Positions 38,371-46,889 of a stretch of DNA of 64,000 bases are shown here, in pieces. Under the pieces are notes generated by a model that saw only the letters and a program-made list of their open reading frames with translations, was not told the origin of the DNA and did not search any database. Made by a program: the position numbers and the translations under genes. This stretch comes from Hylemonella gracilis. GTDB taxonomy: Bacteria; Pseudomonadota; Gammaproteobacteria; Burkholderiales; Burkholderiaceae_C. Location of the stretch: contig NZ_CP031395.1 in NCBI RefSeq assembly GCF_004328645.1, positions 3,435,501-3,499,500 on the forward strand. The letters run 5' to 3'. How positions within the stretch are numbered: position 1 is the stretch's first letter; each line of letters begins with the position of its first letter.

Positions 38371-39765
38371 TCAGCTCCCTGCGACCTTCAAGCGGTTCAA
38401 CAGAATGGAGCCCACGGTCTTGGCGCCGTAGTTGTAGGCATCGGCGCCCACGGCCTCGATGCCGAGCAGCATGTCCTTCATATTGCCCGCGATGGTGATT
38501 TCCTCAACCGGGTAGGCGATGCGGCCGTTCTCCACCCAATAGCCGCTAGCGCCACGCGAGTAGTCACCGGTCACGTAGTTCACGCCCTGGCCCATGAGAT
38601 CGGTGACGAAGAGCCCGGTGCCGAGCTTGCGCAGCATGGCGTCGAGGTCGTCACCTGGCTGCGTGAGGCGCGACGTCAGCGTGAGGTTGTGCGAGCCGCC
38701 CGCGTTGCCGGTGGTTTTCATGCCCAGCTTGCGCGCCGAGTAGCTGCTCAGGAAGTACCCCTGCACGCGTCCAGCCTCGATGACCTTGCGCGCCTTGACG
38801 CGCACGCCTTCCTCGTCGAAGGGCGAGCTGCCCTTGCCGCGCGCAATGAAGGGATCTTCGAGCAATTCAATGTGCTCGGGCAAGACCTGCCGGTCCAGAG
38901 AGTCCAGCAGGAAACTGCTCTTGCGGTAGAGCGCGCCACCACTGAGCGCCTGCACCAGGGCCCCCAGCAGACCGGCGGCCAACGGCGACTCGAACAGCAC
39001 CGGCACTTCGCGCGTGCTGATCTTGCGCGCTTTCAGGCGGCTGAGCGCACGCTCGGCGGCGTAACGACCAATGGCCTCGGGCGCGGCCAGTTCGTCCGGG
39101 TGGCGCTGCGAGCTGTACCAGTAGTCACGCTGCATGCCGTCGCCACGGCCGGCGATGGGTGAGACCGAGACCGTGTGGCGCGAACTGGCGTAACCCCCGC
39201 GAAAACCGGGCGCGCCATCGTCCATGGCCTGGTGGGCGCTGAAGAAATGCGACTGCTGCGCTGACACCGAGGCGCCTTCGCTATTGGTGATGCGCTTGTC
39301 GGTCTTGAAGGCCGCGGCTTCGGTGGCGCGCGCGATGTCCGCGGCTTGCTCGCTCGTGACGGCCCAAGGGTGGAACAGGTCCAGGTCGCGCCCGGACTCC
39401 GCCACTCCCACCACGTCGTCCGCGTCGGGCAGGCCCGCCACCGGGTCTTCGGCCGTGAAGCGGGCGATATCGTAGGCTGCCTGCACGGTCTGCGCGATCG
39501 CGGCGGGGGAGAAGTCGGAGGTGCTGGCATTGCCGCGCCGCTGTCCCAGATAGACCGTGACGCCCAGGGACTTGTCGCGGTTGCGCTCGACGTTCTCCAG
39601 CTCGCCCTGGCGCACCGAGACCGAAAGGCCGCAGCCCTCGGAGACTTCGGCACCTGCGGCGCTGGCACCAAGTTTCTTGGCGTGGTCCAGGGCCTGGTCC
39701 ACCAGGCTCTCGAAAGTGGCGCGGCTGTAGCTGAAGCCGCTTTGCGGTGTGGTCATCGAATTCAT
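38371..39765 (-). CDS. pmbA: Metalloprotease subunit PmbA (TldE)
   Basis: A protein of 464 residues that with TldD forms the cytoplasmic peptidase processing modified peptides and CcdA-like proteins. Family segments: RQGELENVERNRDKSLGVTVYLGQRRGNASTSDF, SRHTVSVSPIAGRGDGMQRDYWYS, and LPDADDVVGV near residue 125. The C-terminal GYFLSSYSARKLGMKTTGNAGG and LFVTDLMGQGVNYVTGDYSRGASGYWVENG are typical PmbA. ATG 39765 is used, with 39756 as an alternative; no strong Shine-Dalgarno is seen. The tldD partner is not in the window. Confidence 0.94.
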   Translation of the reverse strand: MNSMTTPQSGFSYSRATFESLVDQALDHAKKLGASAAGAEVSEGCGLSVSVRQGELENVERNRDKSLGVTVYLGQRRGNASTSDFSPAAIAQTVQAAYDIARFTAEDPVAGLPDADDVVGVAESGRDLDLFHPWAVTSEQAADIARATEAAAFKTDKRITNSEGASVSAQQSHFFSAHQAMDDGAPGFRGGYASSRHTVSVSPIAGRGDGMQRDYWYSSQRHPDELAAPEAIGRYAAERALSRLKARKISTREVPVLFESPLAAGLLGALVQALSGGALYRKSSFLLDSLDRQVLPEHIELLEDPFIARGKGSSPFDEEGVRVKARKVIEAGRVQGYFLSSYSARKLGMKTTGNAGGSHNLTLTSRLTQPGDDLDAMLRKLGTGLFVTDLMGQGVNYVTGDYSRGASGYWVENGRIAYPVEEITIAGNMKDMLLGIEAVGADAYNYGAKTVGSILLNRLKVAGS

Positions 39766-39822
39766 GGCGGGCAATGATACTTGCCCCTCCTCCAACGCCA
39801 CAGTCCACGGCCAGATCCCCCT

Positions 39823-40805
39823 TCAGGCGAGCAGCGCCTCTTCCAACTGGTCGAGCGAGGCGGTCCAGCCCCCGGTCATGCCGGAACGCGCATTGACGAA
39901 GGTCTGAATCTCGACCTCGCTGGCTTCCAGAGGTGCCCACTCGATGGTCACGCGGGTCTCGTTCGACCATTCTTCCGAGAAGGTCACTGTCGTGAGCATG
40001 GTCTCGGGCCAGGTCGGCGCCATGGGATGCCGCGCGACCTTGCCCTGTTCATCGGTGAATTGCTGTTCGTAGACGATGCGGGCTTGCGCTGCATGGACCT
40101 CAGACATGATCGGGGCGAGACCTCGCGATAGGTCGCGCGGCCATGCATGGTCCCATGCTCACCCTTCATCGTGGAATACAGGCTCTTGCCCGGCGCAATT
40201 TCACCGCGTATCGTCATGCTCGCGCCCTTCGGGGCCATCCACTTCGCAAGGTGCTGGGGATTGCTCCACATCTCGAAAACGCGAGTAATGGGTGCGTTGA
40301 ACGAGCGATTGATGAAAAAGACCTGCTTGCCACGCCCACCTTGCCCATCGACAGGATGTTCGGCCAGGTACTCGGCCAGCCGGTCCCAGGTCGAGTTGCC
40401 GCCCGCCTGCCTGATGAACTGCCGCGTCTGTTCGGCAGCCTCGGCCGTGGCCAACGCCATCGTCATCTCCATCTGCGTCTTGCCCTGCACTTCGGCGAAG
40501 GTGACCGTGACACGAAACAGAGCCGGCGCGTTCTCGTCACTCGCGCCGTGGTCGTAGACCATCTTCACGAGGGGTTCGATTTCGAGGTAACGCGTGTAGT
40601 TAGGCCAATCCTTGCCCTCAGGCCCGTGCATGGTGTAGCGCCAGTAACCGCCAACACGGAAGTCCTTATGGTGCGTGGTCAGCGTGAAGCCCCGTGGCCC
40701 CCACCATTTCGCCACATGCTGGGGGTCGGTCCAGGCCTCCCAGACCAGCTTCACGGGCGCATCGTAAACACGAACGATGCGGATTTCATTGGCTTTTGCC
40801 TGCAT
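39823..40805 (-). pseudogene. SRPBCC (AHSA1-like) two-domain protein, frameshifted
   Basis: The first frame (from ATG 40805) gives one AHSA1/START-like domain and the start of a second, then runs into non-homologous sequence after RATYREVSP. The second frame (to 39823) continues with ARIVYEQQFTDEQGKVARHPMAPTWPETMLTTVTFSEEW, the end of the second domain. The frame change lies near 40112-40115, a G4 run, and one extra base would restore one open frame. The conserved core suggests the product is otherwise intact, so a sequencing undercall is possible. It overlaps the ArsR-type regulator start by 20 bases; such pairs are common. Confidence 0.8.
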
Positions 40806-41214
40806 GGCGTTTTCCTTTTCCTTTGGGCTTGGGTTTCGGGATTGGTCTCGGCTTGTCGAGTTCGGTCAGCGGCACTTGTTGCGACGCCTGCAGCTCGTTC
40901 AGGTAATCGCCGAGGCGGTCCAGACTGGCCTCCCACATGCGGCGGTATTCCTCGATCCAGTCCGTGGCCTCCCTCAAGGGCTGCGGATTGAGGGAGCAAG
41001 TGCGCCATTGCGCGGCGCGGGTCTTGCGCACCAGGCCGGCGCGCTCCAGCACCTTGAGGTGCTTGGTGACGGCGGGCAGGCTCATGGCGTCCATGAAGGG
41101 CAGCGCGAGGTCGGAGACATTCGCGTCCCCGTGCGCGAGCTGCGCCAGGATGGCGCGTCGCGTCGGGTCGGCAAGCGCGGCGAAGGTCTGACTGAGTCCG
41201 TCGGGCATGGGCAT
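40786..41214 (-). CDS. ArsR-family winged-helix transcriptional regulator
   Basis: A protein of 142 residues with the ArsR/HTH_20 fold: FAALADPTRRAILAQLAHGDANVSDLALPFMDAMSLPAVTKHLKVLERAGLVRKTRAAQWR. It has no obvious metal-binding cysteines and ends in a basic, proline-rich tail (RPIPKPKPKGKGKRHAGKSQ). This class is usually cotranscribed with SRPBCC proteins and represses its own operon. Here it overlaps the downstream SRPBCC gene by 20 bases. An inverted repeat lies directly upstream. Start ATG 41214. Confidence 0.9.
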   Translation of the reverse strand: MPMPDGLSQTFAALADPTRRAILAQLAHGDANVSDLALPFMDAMSLPAVTKHLKVLERAGLVRKTRAAQWRTCSLNPQPLREATDWIEEYRRMWEASLDRLGDYLNELQASQQVPLTELDKPRPIPKPKPKGKGKRHAGKSQ

Positions 41215-41226
41215 TGAACCTGGATT

Positions 41227-41262
41227 ATTTAACCTTTTAGATAATTTACCATTAGGTTAAAT
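41227..41262. promoter_or_regulatory. Inverted-repeat operator upstream of the ArsR-type gene
   Basis: ATTTAACC (41227-41234) and GGTTAAAT (41255-41262) are perfect inverted repeats, 20 bases apart in an AT-rich patch that contrasts with the surrounding GC-rich sequence. They lie 13 bases upstream of the regulator ATG and fit an autoregulatory ArsR operator. Confidence 0.65.
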
Positions 41263-41402
41263 AAAAACCGGGAAAACGTCAAGCCCCCTCCCCGATCGCC
41301 CCCTTTCGATGTCTTTTCGCCCTCTGCACGCCACCCGACAAGTAAAGCGGGATCGTGTGCAATGGCACGGGCGGGGATTCGGCGCAGCTATGATTCCGGC
41401 TT

Positions 41403-42065
41403 ATGTCCCGCAAGCCCACCAAAGGTTATTACGTCAAAGGCCAGTTCGTCGCGGAAGGCAGCGAGCTGGATCTGGAACTCAAGCGCGAACTCAAGGGCGA
41501 TGTCGATGTCAGCAGGACCGACCTCAAGCGCGAAAGCACGGAGCTGCAGAAACTCGGCGAGGCGCTGCTCACGCTGCGCGCCGACCTGCTGAACCGGCTC
41601 GATCTGCCCGACAAGCTGCTGGACGCGCTGACCGAACTGCAGCGCATCACGAATTTCGAGGGCCGGCGCCGCCAGAGTCAATTCGTCGGCAAGCTCATGC
41701 GCCAGCTCCCCCCTGCGACCCTGGATGCCGCCCGCGCTGCACTGGCCGAGCAGCACCTGCCCTCCGCCCAGGAAACCGCCCTGCTGCACACCGCTGAGCA
41801 ATGGCGTGACCAGCTCATCGCCGATGACACTGCGCTGGCGCGGTGGATGGTCGATTTCCCCGGCACCGATAGCCAACAGTTGCGCGCCCTGGTACGCCAG
41901 GCCCGCAAGGACGCCGTGCCCTCGGACAAGGCCGCGGTCTCGCAGGGCAAGGCCCCGCGTCAGGGCCGGGCCTACCGCGAACTGTTCCAGCTGCTGCGCG
42001 CGCAATTGGCGGGTACGGCAGACGAGAGCGACGCCTTCATGGATGAGGCCCACGACGATGAGTGA
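41403..42065 (+). CDS. darP: Ribosome biogenesis factor DarP (YjgA, DUF615)
   Basis: A protein of 220 residues in the DUF615/YjgA family, which associates with late 50S precursors. Conserved parts: SRTDLKRESTELQKLGEALL, RLDLPDKLLDALTELQRITNFEGRRRQSQFVGKLMR, DDTALARWMVDFPGTDSQQLRALVRQARKD and the C-terminal KAPRQGRAYRELFQLLR. The length is a little above E. coli's. ATG 41403, divergent from the ArsR-type gene. Overlaps the mogA start by 8 bases. Confidence 0.95.
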   Translation: MSRKPTKGYYVKGQFVAEGSELDLELKRELKGDVDVSRTDLKRESTELQKLGEALLTLRADLLNRLDLPDKLLDALTELQRITNFEGRRRQSQFVGKLMRQLPPATLDAARAALAEQHLPSAQETALLHTAEQWRDQLIADDTALARWMVDFPGTDSQQLRALVRQARKDAVPSDKAAVSQGKAPRQGRAYRELFQLLRAQLAGTADESDAFMDEAHDDE

Positions 42066-42678
42066 GACAACCTCGCCCACGAGCAGCCCTGGCAGTGCCG
42101 ACGCGGTGCGGATCGGCATCGTCTCCGTCAGTGACCGCGCCTCCACCGGCGTCTACGAAGACCAGGGTCTGCCCGCGCTGCGCGACTGGCTCACGCGCGC
42201 GCTGAAGAACCCCATCACCTTCAAGTCGCGCCTGATTCCCGACGACGAAGCGCAGATCAGCGCGGCCTTGATCGAGCTGGTGGACGCGGGCTGTTCGCTG
42301 GTGCTCACCACCGGCGGAACCGGCCCCTCCCCGCGCGACGTCACGCCCGAGGCCACGCTCGCCGTAGCTCAGAAGACCCTGCCGGGCTTTGGCGAACAGA
42401 TGCGCCAGATCAGCCTGCGCTTCGTGCCCACGGCCATCCTCTCGCGCCAAGTCGCCGTGATCAGGGGCAACAGCCTGATCATCAACCTGCCCGGTCAACC
42501 GAAGGCCATCCAGGAAACATTGGAAGGATTGAAGGACGCCGACGGCAAATCGATCGTGCCTGGCATCTTCGCCGCCGTGCCCTACTGCGTGGACCTGATC
42601 GGCGGCCCCTACCTGGAAACCCGGGACGAGGTCTGCAAGTCTTTCCGACCCAAATCGGCCATCCGCCCCCAGGTCTGA
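42058..42678 (+). CDS. mog: Molybdopterin adenylyltransferase MogA
   Basis: A protein of 206 residues that adenylates molybdopterin before molybdate insertion. MoaB/Mog domain segments: IGIVSVSDRASTGVYEDQGLPAL, the LVLTTGGTGPSPRDVTPEAT nucleotide loop, FVPTAILSRQVAVIRGNSLIINLPGQPKAI, and FAAVPYCVDLIGGPYLET. The ATG at 42058 lies inside the darP stop region. A longer frame to 41725 only reads through darP in another phase and is not used. No other molybdenum genes are in the window. Confidence 0.95.
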   Translation: MSETTSPTSSPGSADAVRIGIVSVSDRASTGVYEDQGLPALRDWLTRALKNPITFKSRLIPDDEAQISAALIELVDAGCSLVLTTGGTGPSPRDVTPEATLAVAQKTLPGFGEQMRQISLRFVPTAILSRQVAVIRGNSLIINLPGQPKAIQETLEGLKDADGKSIVPGIFAAVPYCVDLIGGPYLETRDEVCKSFRPKSAIRPQV

Positions 42679-42723
42679 ACGCGGCGCAGTACACCGCGCC
42701 CACCCCGGCCGGGGATCCTCCCG

Positions 42724-42861
42724 TCAGCGCGAGGATGGGCCCCGTGGCACCAGTTGTCCCGCCTGGGTCAGCAAATGCTGACGAAAGACCTCGGCAATCG
42801 GCGACAGTCGCTTGCCCTTGAGATAAACGATGTGCCACTGCGAGGCGAGGGGAAAACCCGC
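42724..42861 (-). pseudogene. LysR-family regulator C-terminal remnant
   Basis: About 45 codons on the minus strand end in a stop at 42724. GFPLASQWHIVYLKGKRLSPIAEVFRQHLL matches the last helix of a LysR effector domain. Nothing recognisable lies before it; the frame continues opposite the EamA gene with shadow sequence only. The sequence meets an SbtA remnant on the other strand at about 42858. Confidence 0.7.
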
Positions 42862-42963
42862 CCCGCGCTGTACTTCGGCATGTCGCTGGGCGTGACCTTC
42901 CCGCTCAACATCCTGGCTGGCATCCCGCTCTACGCCTGGCTGGCACAATCGGCATTGAACTGA
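42859..42963 (+). pseudogene. Sodium-dependent bicarbonate transporter (SbtA) C-terminal remnant
   Basis: About 34 codons, RPALYFGMSLGVTFPLNILAGIPLYAWLA to a stop at 42963, resemble the C-terminus of SbtA-type permeases. No start or upstream part remains; the frame's earlier residues are read from the LysR remnant in antisense. Together the two remnants look like the scar of a deleted divergent lysR/sbtA pair. Confidence 0.6.
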
Positions 42964-43017
42964 AGCGGCGGGCCTGGACGCTGGCCCGCCACCCGCGTCC
43001 CACCTGTCTGTCCGATC

Positions 43018-43895
43018 TTGCCGCTCTCCCATCTTCTGCTTGCCCTCGCCGTGGTCGCGGTCTGGGGCACCAACTTCGTCGTCATCAAGGTCGGTCTGGG
43101 TGAAATGCCCCCGCTGCTGTTCGCGACGCTGCGCTTCGCCCTGAGCTCCTTGCCGCTGCTGTTGTTCGTTCGGCGCCCCGCCGTGGCGTGGCGGTACCTG
43201 ATCGGGTACGGCCTGTTCATGGGCCTGCAGTTCGCCCTGCTTTTCCTTGCCATGCGACACGACATCTCGCCGGGTCTGGCCTCCCTGCTGATGCAGTCCC
43301 AAGTATTCATGACGCTGCTTCTGGTGGCCGTGCTTCAGCACGAGCGCATGGCCTTGCCCCAGCTGGCGGCGCTGGCCATCGCGACCCTGGGTTTCATGCT
43401 GATCGGTTGGCAGAGTTTTGATCAGAGCCACGCGGACGTGACGCCCCTCGGCCTGACGCTCGCGCTCGGGGAGCGTTGTCCTGGGCCTGTGCCAACCTGA
43501 TCTCGCGCAGCATCGGCAAGGTGGACATGCTGGGCTTCGTGGTGTGGAGCAGTCTCTTCGCCATGCCGCCGCTGCTACTTTGTGCCTTGTGGTTTGAAGG
43601 CCCGGCGCAGATCGCCGCCACGCTGCCCCACATCAGCCTGGGCGCCTGGGGCGCCGTGCTCTGGCAGGCCGCGGGCAACACCCTGTTCGGCTTCGGCGCC
43701 TGGGGCTGGCTACTGGCGCGCCACCCGGCCGCCACCATCACGCCCATGGCCCTGCTGATCCCCATCTTCGGCATGGGCGCGTCCAGCCTGTTGCTGGGCG
43801 AGGCAATGCAGAACTGGAAACTGGCGGCGACCGCGCTGGTGATCGGCGGGCTGGCGCTGAATGTGCTGGCGGCCCGACTGCCACGCAAGGGGTGA
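43018..43895 (+). pseudogene. EamA/DMT-family transporter, frameshifted
   Basis: Two frames together encode a normal ten-helix EamA transporter. The first gives five helices with AVWGTNFVVIKVGLGEMPPL and AMRHDISPGLASLLMQSQVF, ending out of phase in ERCPGPVPT. The second continues with LSWACANLISRSIGK to the end, including TITPMALLIPIFGMGASSLLLGE. The phase change is at the G4 run 43468-43471, where one more G would restore GALSWACANL. Start is TTG at 43018 (no ATG in frame nearby). Probable exporter of amino acids or metabolites. Confidence 0.82.
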
Positions 43896-44109
43896 TGCAG
43901 GACCCAGTGGCGGCCCACCGTTGCTTCATCGCCTGAGCACTTGGGGTAAAGACTGCGCTCATGTCCACCGCCAGCATGGTTGGATCATCGGGATTCAAAG
44001 GGAACGCACAAGGACGCCACCCCGCGTCCTCGGGCTACGCCAACAGCGCTGGCTTGCAGTTGCTGCAGACCATCACGGCAGCTAACAGCAACACAGACGC
44101 ACCGCTGCC

Positions 44110-44883
44110 TTACTTGCCCACCAACTGACTCAGCTTCTCGCGCTCGAAGCATTCCTCACGCGCGGCATCGTCAGGCACGCAATCCCGCGCTTTCTGTCCA
44201 GCCGACACCTTCTCGATCGCCTGCCAGAGCAGCGCGATCTGATGATCCTGCCCGGCCGCGTTGTCAATCAGGCCGCGCAAGGCCTGGGACAGCGGATCGT
44301 CGCTCTGTGTGACGCCATAAGCCGAGAAGCCCATGCGCGCGGCGGCCTCTTCGCGTTGCGCCTCACCCTGCGCCTCGATGATGCGCGCCGGGTTGCCCAC
44401 GGCCGTGGCCCCGGCGGGCACGGGTTTGGTCACCACGGCCAGTGACCCGATGCGCGCGCCCGCGCCGACCGTGAAGCCGCCCAGCACACAGGCATTGGCA
44501 CCAACAATCACGCCGGTCTCCAGCGTCGGATGGCGCTTGGCGCCCTTGACCAGCGAGGTACCGCCCAGGGTCACGCCCTGGTAGATCGTGCAACCGTCAC
44601 CGATCTCGGCCATTTCGCCAATCACCACGCCCATGCCGTGGTCGATGAAGACGCGCTGGCCGATCTTGGCGCCCGGGTGGATCTCGATGCCCGTGAGCCA
44701 GCGACTGCAGTGGGAAATGAAACGCCCAAGCCACTTGAAACCGTGGGTCCAGCAGGCATGCGCCCAGCGGTGGAACATCAGCGCATGCAGGCCCGGGTAG
44801 CAGGTCAGCACCTCCCAAGCGCTGCGCGCGGCGGGGTCACGCTCGAGGATGCACTGGATGTCGGAACGCAGGCGGGCGAACAT
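44110..44883 (-). CDS. cysE: Serine O-acetyltransferase
   Basis: An enzyme of 257 residues making O-acetylserine for cysteine synthesis. An N-terminal helical domain is followed by the left-handed beta-helix with hexapeptide repeats ([65 protein letters not shown]). The catalytic DH in FIDHGMG is visible. It uses the longer-tailed form. ATG 44883, 33 bases downstream of trmJ, on the same strand. Confidence 0.96.
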   Translation of the reverse strand: MFARLRSDIQCILERDPAARSAWEVLTCYPGLHALMFHRWAHACWTHGFKWLGRFISHCSRWLTGIEIHPGAKIGQRVFIDHGMGVVIGEMAEIGDGCTIYQGVTLGGTSLVKGAKRHPTLETGVIVGANACVLGGFTVGAGARIGSLAVVTKPVPAGATAVGNPARIIEAQGEAQREEAAARMGFSAYGVTQSDDPLSQALRGLIDNAAGQDHQIALLWQAIEKVSAGQKARDCVPDDAAREECFEREKLSQLVGK

Positions 44884-44916
44884 GAGTAATTCTTCTCTGC
44901 TGATGCGGGGGAGGAA

Positions 44917-45681
44917 TTATCCCTTGGCCCGGGCGGCGGTTTCGAGCATGGCCTTGGCGACACCTCTGAGAATATGGACTTCCTCCTGTGTCAGTTGCGC
45001 GCGATTGAACAAGGCATTCAGGCGCGGCATCAACTTCTTGGGCGCGGCCGGATCGAGAAAATCGACCGCCACCAGAGCCTGCTCCAGATGGTTCAGCAGA
45101 CCGGCAAGCTGGGGGGCATCGGCCAACACGGGCGGCGCGGTGGCAGGTGCGATCTCGAAGCCGCCAAACCGGGCCGAGAGCGCCTGCCGCCATTCATAGG
45201 CGATCACCTGCAGCGCGGCCGCCAGATTGAGCGAGCCGAATCGCGGATGGGTCGGGATGCTCAGGCAGACATGGGCACGGTACACGTCCTCGTTTTTCAT
45301 GCCGTAGCGTTCCGAGCCAAAAAGGAAGGCGATGCCCTGGCTCTCATCCAGGGGTGCCGCAGCCACGAACTGCGCGAAATGCTCGCGCGGCGCGCGGGTG
45401 GGCGGGCCGAAATCGCGCGGTGTCATGGCCGTGGCGCAGAGGTGGGTCATGCCGTCCAGCGCCTCGTCCAGGGTCTCGACGATACGGGCCCGGTCCAGCA
45501 CGTCGTTGGCGCCGCTGGCGCGCTCGATCGTTTCCTGGCGCCGCAGCACATTGGCCCAGCGCGGGCGCACCAGCACCAGTTCGTCGAAGCCCATGGTCTT
45601 GATGGCCCGTGCGGCCGCGCCCACATTGCCCGCGTGGCTGGGTTCGATGAGGATGAAGCGAGTTCGGAAAGGCACTGTCAT
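44917..45681 (-). CDS. trmJ: tRNA (cytidine/uridine-2'-O-)-methyltransferase TrmJ
   Basis: A SPOUT methyltransferase of 254 residues modifying position 32 of tRNAs. Knot segments: FILIEPSHAGNVGAAARAIKTMGFDELVLVRP, GIAFLFGSERYGMKNEDVYRAH and CLSIPTHPRFGSLNLAAALQVIAYE, the three SAM-binding motifs. The C-terminal extension (LTQEEVHILRGVAKAMLE) is typical of TrmJ. ATG 45681. Followed by cysE in the same direction, and divergent from suhB. Confidence 0.95.
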   Translation of the reverse strand: MTVPFRTRFILIEPSHAGNVGAAARAIKTMGFDELVLVRPRWANVLRRQETIERASGANDVLDRARIVETLDEALDGMTHLCATAMTPRDFGPPTRAPREHFAQFVAAAPLDESQGIAFLFGSERYGMKNEDVYRAHVCLSIPTHPRFGSLNLAAALQVIAYEWRQALSARFGGFEIAPATAPPVLADAPQLAGLLNHLEQALVAVDFLDPAAPKKLMPRLNALFNRAQLTQEEVHILRGVAKAMLETAARAKG

Positions 45682-45959
45682 GGCACCGATTGTCGCTGGC
45701 TCGGAATGACTGGAACAGGCGTTTCAGGGTGGGGGGTCGCCACGCCCGGCTCCCGCTCAGGCAGCGTGCCAGCATGCCACTGGTTGTGCGCCAACATTCT
45801 TGCTGAGCGCAAACCGTAGCCCCGGCCCCAGGGACACGGCTTGCGCTTACCAGGAACACCGGCCAAGCACGCAAGAGGCTGGCAAAGTAGAATAGCGCCC
45901 CTCACGGGTTTGCATCGCCAAGCCCCCCCGGCCCCGCCGCCCGCTCCTCCAAACAATCC

Positions 45960-46835
45960 ATGTCGTCCACCCTGCACCCCATGCTCAACGTGGCCATCAA
46001 GGCCGCACGCGCCGCTGGCGCCATCATCAACCGCGCCGCGCTGGACGTGGAATCCGTGCGGGTTTCGCAGAAGCAGGTCAACGACTTCGTGACCGAGGTG
46101 GACCACGCGAGCGAGGAAGCCATCATCGAAACCCTGCTGACCGCCTACCCCGGTCATGCGATCTGGGGCGAAGAGACGGGCCGCACGCGTGGCGCACAAG
46201 ATTCGGATTTCGTCTGGATCATCGACCCCCTGGACGGCACCACCAACTTCATCCACGGCTTCCCGGTCTATTGCGTCAGCATCGCGCTGGCCGTCAAGGG
46301 CAAGATCGAGCAGGCCGTGGTCTACGACCCCACGCGCAACGACCTGTTCACCGCCACCAAGGGGCGTGGCGCCTTCCTGAATGATCGGCGCATGCGCGTG
46401 AGCAAGCGCACGGAACTCGACCAGAGCCTCATCGCCACCGGCTTTCCCTTCCGCAAGGGCGACGACTTCCCCAGCTACCTCGCGATGATGAGCGACATCA
46501 TGCAGCGCTGCGCCGGTCTGCGCCGACCGGGCGCGGCGGCGCTGGACCTGGCCTACCTGGCTGCGGGCCGCACTGACGGCTTCTTCGAAACCGGTCTGTC
46601 ACCCTGGGACGTGGCTGCGGGCTCGCTGCTCGTCACCGAAGCGGGCGGCCTGGTGGGCAATTTCACCGGCGAACCAGATTTTCTGGAACACAAGGAATGC
46701 CTGGCCGCCAACCCGCGCATCTACGGCCAGATGGTGCCGTTGCTCAACAAGTACAGCAAGTTCGCGGGCGTCGAGGAAAAAGCGCTGGCACGCCAGAACG
46801 CCGATAAGCTCAAGCTCACCCGTCCGGCAGCCTGA
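45960..46835 (+). CDS. suhB: Inositol-1-monophosphatase SuhB
   Basis: A Mg2+-dependent phosphatase of 291 residues; in proteobacteria SuhB also acts in rRNA antitermination complexes. Metal motifs: GEETGRT and [17 protein letters not shown], with the second-site [17 protein letters not shown] near the C-terminus. ATG 45960, with 45981 as an alternative start inside [13 protein letters not shown]. Divergent from trmJ with 278 bases between; a TAGAAT at 45888-45893 could be its -10, without a clear -35. Confidence 0.95.
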   Translation: MSSTLHPMLNVAIKAARAAGAIINRAALDVESVRVSQKQVNDFVTEVDHASEEAIIETLLTAYPGHAIWGEETGRTRGAQDSDFVWIIDPLDGTTNFIHGFPVYCVSIALAVKGKIEQAVVYDPTRNDLFTATKGRGAFLNDRRMRVSKRTELDQSLIATGFPFRKGDDFPSYLAMMSDIMQRCAGLRRPGAAALDLAYLAAGRTDGFFETGLSPWDVAAGSLLVTEAGGLVGNFTGEPDFLEHKECLAANPRIYGQMVPLLNKYSKFAGVEEKALARQNADKLKLTRPAA

Positions 46836-46843
46836 AATCCTGG

Positions 46844-46859
46844 GGCGTCTCCAGACGCC
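46844..46859. other. Short perfect hairpin between suhB and the chemoreceptor gene
   Basis: GGCGTCT and AGACGCC (46844-46859) form an inverted repeat, giving a 6-bp stem with a tight loop, between the convergent suhB and MCP genes. No T-tract follows, so termination is unproven. Confidence 0.35.
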
Positions 46860-46889
46860 GCCGTTGCGACGACACAGACGGTCAGAACC

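Noticed and set aside
42724..43431. 235-codon minus-strand frame across the EamA gene
   Set aside because: Only its last 45 codons look like protein (the LysR remnant). The rest is antisense to the transporter.
43961..44128. 55-codon plus-strand ORF between the EamA and cysE genes
   Set aside because: It is Ala/Ser/Asn-rich, has weaker GC3 than neighbours, no convincing Shine-Dalgarno, and overlaps the cysE stop region in antisense. No family was recognised.
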